A stretch of DNA of 64,000 nt from Clostridiales bacterium (GTDB lineage Bacteria > Bacillota > Clostridia > Lachnospirales > Lachnospiraceae): the NCBI GenBank assembly GCA_012839295.1, contig DUNO01000033.1, forward strand, positions 1-64,000, in the 5' to 3' direction. Under the pieces are notes generated by a model. It worked only from the letters and a program-made list of their open reading frames with translations, was not told where the DNA came from and made no database searches. Below, in pieces: positions 61,188 through 64,000 of the stretch (the first letter of the stretch is position 1; the number at the start of each line of letters is the position of its first letter). The position numbers and the translations under genes were made by a program.

Positions 61188-62972
61188 ATGAACAAGGAAT
61201 GGTCACTGGATATCTTATATCGGAGCTTTGAGGATGGAGAATATAAAAAAGATAAAGAAAAACTGGAAAAGCTGATCGGGGAAATGGCGCAGTTTAGCAG
61301 CCGGTTATCCGAAGGAATGGGACTAAAATCTCCGGAATTAAAGTCCAGGGAAGAAGCAGCGCTTGTGCAGGCGGTAGAATATCTGGAGCAGCTGCAGCTG
61401 CTTGGCTCTAAGCTGGCAGGCTACGTATATTCCAGACAGGCGGTGAATACCTCGGACAGCGCGGCGGTAAATGAAATCAACCATTTTGAAAAAATGATGA
61501 GCCGGTCCACCAAGCCCACCGCGGTAATCAAGAAGTTTATTGCAGGAATCCAGGATATCGGGCAGTATTATGATAAATATCCAAAGCTAAAGGGCTATGC
61601 CTACCTTTTCTCAGAAATGAAAAAGGAGGCCGATTATTTACTCAGTGATGATGTGGAGGAAGTAATTGCAAAGCTTAATATCTCAGCCGCCTCTGCCTGG
61701 AGCAGTATGCAGAGCTATCTGACCTCTACCCTGGAGGTAGAATACCGGGACAGCATAATCACCCTTTCAGAAGTACGCAACAAAGCCCATGATGGGGACG
61801 CAAAGATCCGCCAGGAGGCCTATATTGCAGAAGTAAAAGCCCTGGAGAAGATTAAGGACGCGGTGAGCTACTCACTGAATAACATTAAAACACAGGTAAC
61901 TACCATATGTGAGCTGCGGGGATATGAATCCCCCCTGGAGATGACCCTGATCGATTCCAAGATGAAGAGGGAAACCCTGGATGCGTTGTTGGAGGCAATC
62001 AGGGAAGCGCTGCCTGCCTTCCATCGCTACCTTAAAGCGAAAGCAAGGCTGCTGGGACATGAGCATGGCCTTCCCTGGTTTGATTTATTTGCACCTCTGG
62101 GCGAAAGCAGCAGGAGGTTTACGGTGGAGGAGGCAAAGGATTATTTGATCGGACATTTCCGTGGATTTACACAGGATCTGGCTGATATGGTGGAGGAAGC
62201 CTTCGACCATGCCTGGATTGACTTCTACCCCAGAAAGGGTAAGGTTGGCGGAGCCTTTTGTGAGAATATGCCCTTTGTAAAGCAAAGCCTGATCTTAACG
62301 AATTTTGAGGGCTCCTTAAGCGATGTGGTGACCCTTGCCCATGAGCTGGGGCATGCATACCACGGACTGAACATCCAGGAGCACCAGCCCCTCAATGTGG
62401 ATTACAGCATGCCTGTTGCGGAGACGGCGTCTACCTTTAATGAAGCCTTGATTATGGAAGCAATCATTGGGGAAGCCAGGGGCAAGGAAAGGATGGCCCT
62501 GATTGAAAGCCAGCTGCAGGACCTGACACAGATCATCTGCGATATCTATTCCAGATATTTGTTTGAAACCCAGGTTTTTGAGAAGGGCAAAACAGGCTTC
62601 TTATTTGCCGATGAATTAAAGGAAATGATGCTCCAGGCGCAAAAGGAAGCTTACGGGGATGGACTGGACCAGGATTATCTGCACCCCTATATGTGGGTTG
62701 TCAAGGGACACTATTACTCTGAAAGCCATAATTTTTATAATTTCCCATATGCCTTTGGCGGTTTGTTCGCCAGGGGGCTTTATGAAAAATACAAGGAAGA
62801 GGGGGCAGAATTTGTTCCTAAATATAAGGCGCTGCTGAATGCAACTACGGTTATGAGTGTAGAGGATGCGGCACGCCAGGCGGAGATCGACATTGAGGAT
62901 CCGCAGTTCTGGAGAAATAGCTTGAAGTCGGTTGAGAAAATGATTGATGAATTCATCGGCTTGGCAAAATAA
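61188..62972 (+). CDS. pepF: M3 family oligoendopeptidase F
   Basis: A 594-residue zinc peptidase with the active-site motif HELGH in LAHELGHAYHG (His385 to His389) and third-ligand region ETASTFNEALIMEA. The C-terminal YPYAFGGLF-like segment (FYNFPYAFGGLFARGLYEKY) is typical of the M3B oligoendopeptidase F. It cleaves short peptides in the cytoplasm. ATG 61188 is favoured by an upstream AAAGGA; the ATG at 61161 is also in frame. It is followed by a gap of 315 bp. Confidence 0.92.
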   Translation: MNKEWSLDILYRSFEDGEYKKDKEKLEKLIGEMAQFSSRLSEGMGLKSPELKSREEAALVQAVEYLEQLQLLGSKLAGYVYSRQAVNTSDSAAVNEINHFEKMMSRSTKPTAVIKKFIAGIQDIGQYYDKYPKLKGYAYLFSEMKKEADYLLSDDVEEVIAKLNISAASAWSSMQSYLTSTLEVEYRDSIITLSEVRNKAHDGDAKIRQEAYIAEVKALEKIKDAVSYSLNNIKTQVTTICELRGYESPLEMTLIDSKMKRETLDALLEAIREALPAFHRYLKAKARLLGHEHGLPWFDLFAPLGESSRRFTVEEAKDYLIGHFRGFTQDLADMVEEAFDHAWIDFYPRKGKVGGAFCENMPFVKQSLILTNFEGSLSDVVTLAHELGHAYHGLNIQEHQPLNVDYSMPVAETASTFNEALIMEAIIGEARGKERMALIESQLQDLTQIICDIYSRYLFETQVFEKGKTGFLFADELKEMMLQAQKEAYGDGLDQDYLHPYMWVVKGHYYSESHNFYNFPYAFGGLFARGLYEKYKEEGAEFVPKYKALLNATTVMSVEDAARQAEIDIEDPQFWRNSLKSVEKMIDEFIGLAK

Positions 62973-63287
62973 GGCAGAAGGTGCGAAAAGAAGGGCTGTT
63001 GCAAAATAAAAGGAACATACTGTATGTTGTAGGTGTTAGAATGCTGTTCTACGATATATAGCGTGGAAAAATTCTTTTGCAGCAGGCCTTTTCTGTTTTA
63101 AATTGTAATGACGAGCCATCCGCGATAATTGTCGGAAAGGTCTAAAAAAACCAGTAGCATTTTTTAATTGGTGTGCTATAATGTTAGCTATCGGATAGGC
63201 AGCACCTATTCTACTTACCCGTGGACGGAACATGATTCCGTTCTATCAATAAGCTATCATATAATGCAAAGGAGTATTATAAGCACC
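62973..63287. other. Intergenic region upstream of trkA
   Basis: AT-rich, non-coding as far as I can see. A TATAAT at 63177-63182 could be the -10 of trkA, but no acceptable -35 stands 17 bp upstream. AAAGGAG lies 13 bp before the trkA start. Confidence 0.4.
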
Positions 63288-64000
63288 ATGAAAATTATTA
63301 TTATAGGCTGCGGCAAGGTAGGATCTGCCTTGGCAGAGCAGCTTGACCGCGAGGGGCATGACATTGTTGCCGTTGATAACAAGCCCGCTGCAATCCATCA
63401 CGTTACAGACACCCTTGATGTTATGGGGGTTATTGGTAACGGTGCCAGCTATAAGGTACTATTAGAGGCTGGTATTGAAGAGACTGATATTTTAATTTCT
63501 GTAACAAATTCAGACGAATTAAACATACTGTGCTGCCTGATAGCCAAAAAAGCCGGCAAGTGCCATACCATCGCACGGGTCAGAAGCCCCCAGTATAATG
63601 ACGAGATTGATTTCATCAGGGAAGAGCTTGGAATTTCCATGACAATTAATCCGGAACTGGAATCTGCCTTGGAGCTGTCCCGTTTAATCCGCTTGCCTTC
63701 AGCAATTAAAATAGAAACATTTGCAAAGGGAAAGGTGGAATTGCTGAAATGCCAGATACCTGAGAATTCCATTCTGGACAATATGCAGATCAAGAATATT
63801 TCTGCGAAAACACACTGTAAGGTGCTGGTATGTGCGGTGGAGCGCAAAGAGGAGGTACATATCCCTTCCGGTGATTTTATACTCCGTTCCCAGGATAAGA
63901 TTTCAGTCATCATTCCGCAAAAGAACGGTCCTGAGTTTTTCTACAGGATCGGGCTTCCCACATCCCATATCAAGGATATTATGATTTTGGGCGGTGGCGT
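63288..64000 (+). CDS. trkA: Trk potassium-uptake NAD-binding protein TrkA, partial at window end
   Basis: The first 237 codons show the Rossmann RCK domain MKIIIIGCGKVGSALAEQL, with the acidic VVAVDNKP that binds NAD, then TVTNSDELN-type (SVTNSDELNILCCLIAK). The TrkA-C domain is about 140-215 and a linker leads to a second Rossmann start (DIMILGGG) cut off at the window edge. The two-RCK form is expected to be about 450-460 residues. It gates TrkH/KtrB potassium channels, whose gene probably follows downstream. Confidence 0.93.
   Translation, partial: MKIIIIGCGKVGSALAEQLDREGHDIVAVDNKPAAIHHVTDTLDVMGVIGNGASYKVLLEAGIEETDILISVTNSDELNILCCLIAKKAGKCHTIARVRSPQYNDEIDFIREELGISMTINPELESALELSRLIRLPSAIKIETFAKGKVELLKCQIPENSILDNMQIKNISAKTHCKVLVCAVERKEEVHIPSGDFILRSQDKISVIIPQKNGPEFFYRIGLPTSHIKDIMILGGG

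Overview
The window looks like the chromosome of a low-to-moderate GC, anaerobic, plant- or gut-associated Firmicute, most likely Lachnospiraceae/Clostridium cluster XIVa. The reasons are YesM/YesN two-component systems paired with LplB/YtcP-type sugar permeases that lack their own ATPase, strong GGAGG ribosome-binding sites, lipobox-anchored binding proteins, a MarR/OhrR-like regulator and a TrkA protein. This is inferred from family content; no rRNA or other marker gene is present.

Region 1 (1-30.6 kb) holds three paralogous carbohydrate-uptake cassettes. Each has a lipoprotein binding protein, two CUT1 permeases, a YesM-type histidine kinase, a YesN-type regulator and one cytoplasmic glycoside hydrolase. 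Cassette A (2.5-11.3 kb) carries a GH78-like alpha-L-rhamnosidase, and its response regulator is short and frameshifted. Cassette B (11.8-20.9 kb) carries a GH2 beta-glucuronidase with the N-x-K uronate-binding motif. Cassette C (21.1-30.6 kb) carries a second GH78-like enzyme. The region is preceded by a hexanucleotide repeat tract, an AraC regulator and a decapitated DUF4143-type ATPase.

Region 2 (30.8-39.7 kb) is an mglBAC galactose-type transporter. It is followed by a membrane-anchored binding-protein sensor, a histidine kinase and a response regulator (a three-component arrangement like XylFII-LytS-YesN) and an HSL-type esterase. Region 3 (40.1-46.0 kb) is an AraC regulator, rhaB, rhaA and an unusual soluble protein that fuses a chemoreceptor signalling domain to a cytosolic sugar-binding-protein domain.

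Taken together, regions 1-3 suggest import and intracellular breakdown of oligosaccharides containing rhamnose, glucuronic acid and galactose. Rha-GlcA-Gal side chains of arabinogalactan or gum type are one candidate; this is inference.

Region 4 (46.2-64.0 kb) is more housekeeping-like: a fragment of the C-terminus of PTS enzyme I, a lipoprotein, a CofE-like ligase, dapA, an AraC regulator, a surface protein with Ig/FnIII domains, a zinc-ribbon membrane protein, DegV, adenine deaminase, type 2 argC, an HD hydrolase, an OhrR-like regulator divergent from a nitroreductase, a permuted papain-like protein, an M3 oligopeptidase and the start of trkA. Two intergenic regions, before degV and before argC, have folding potential typical of RNA attenuators.
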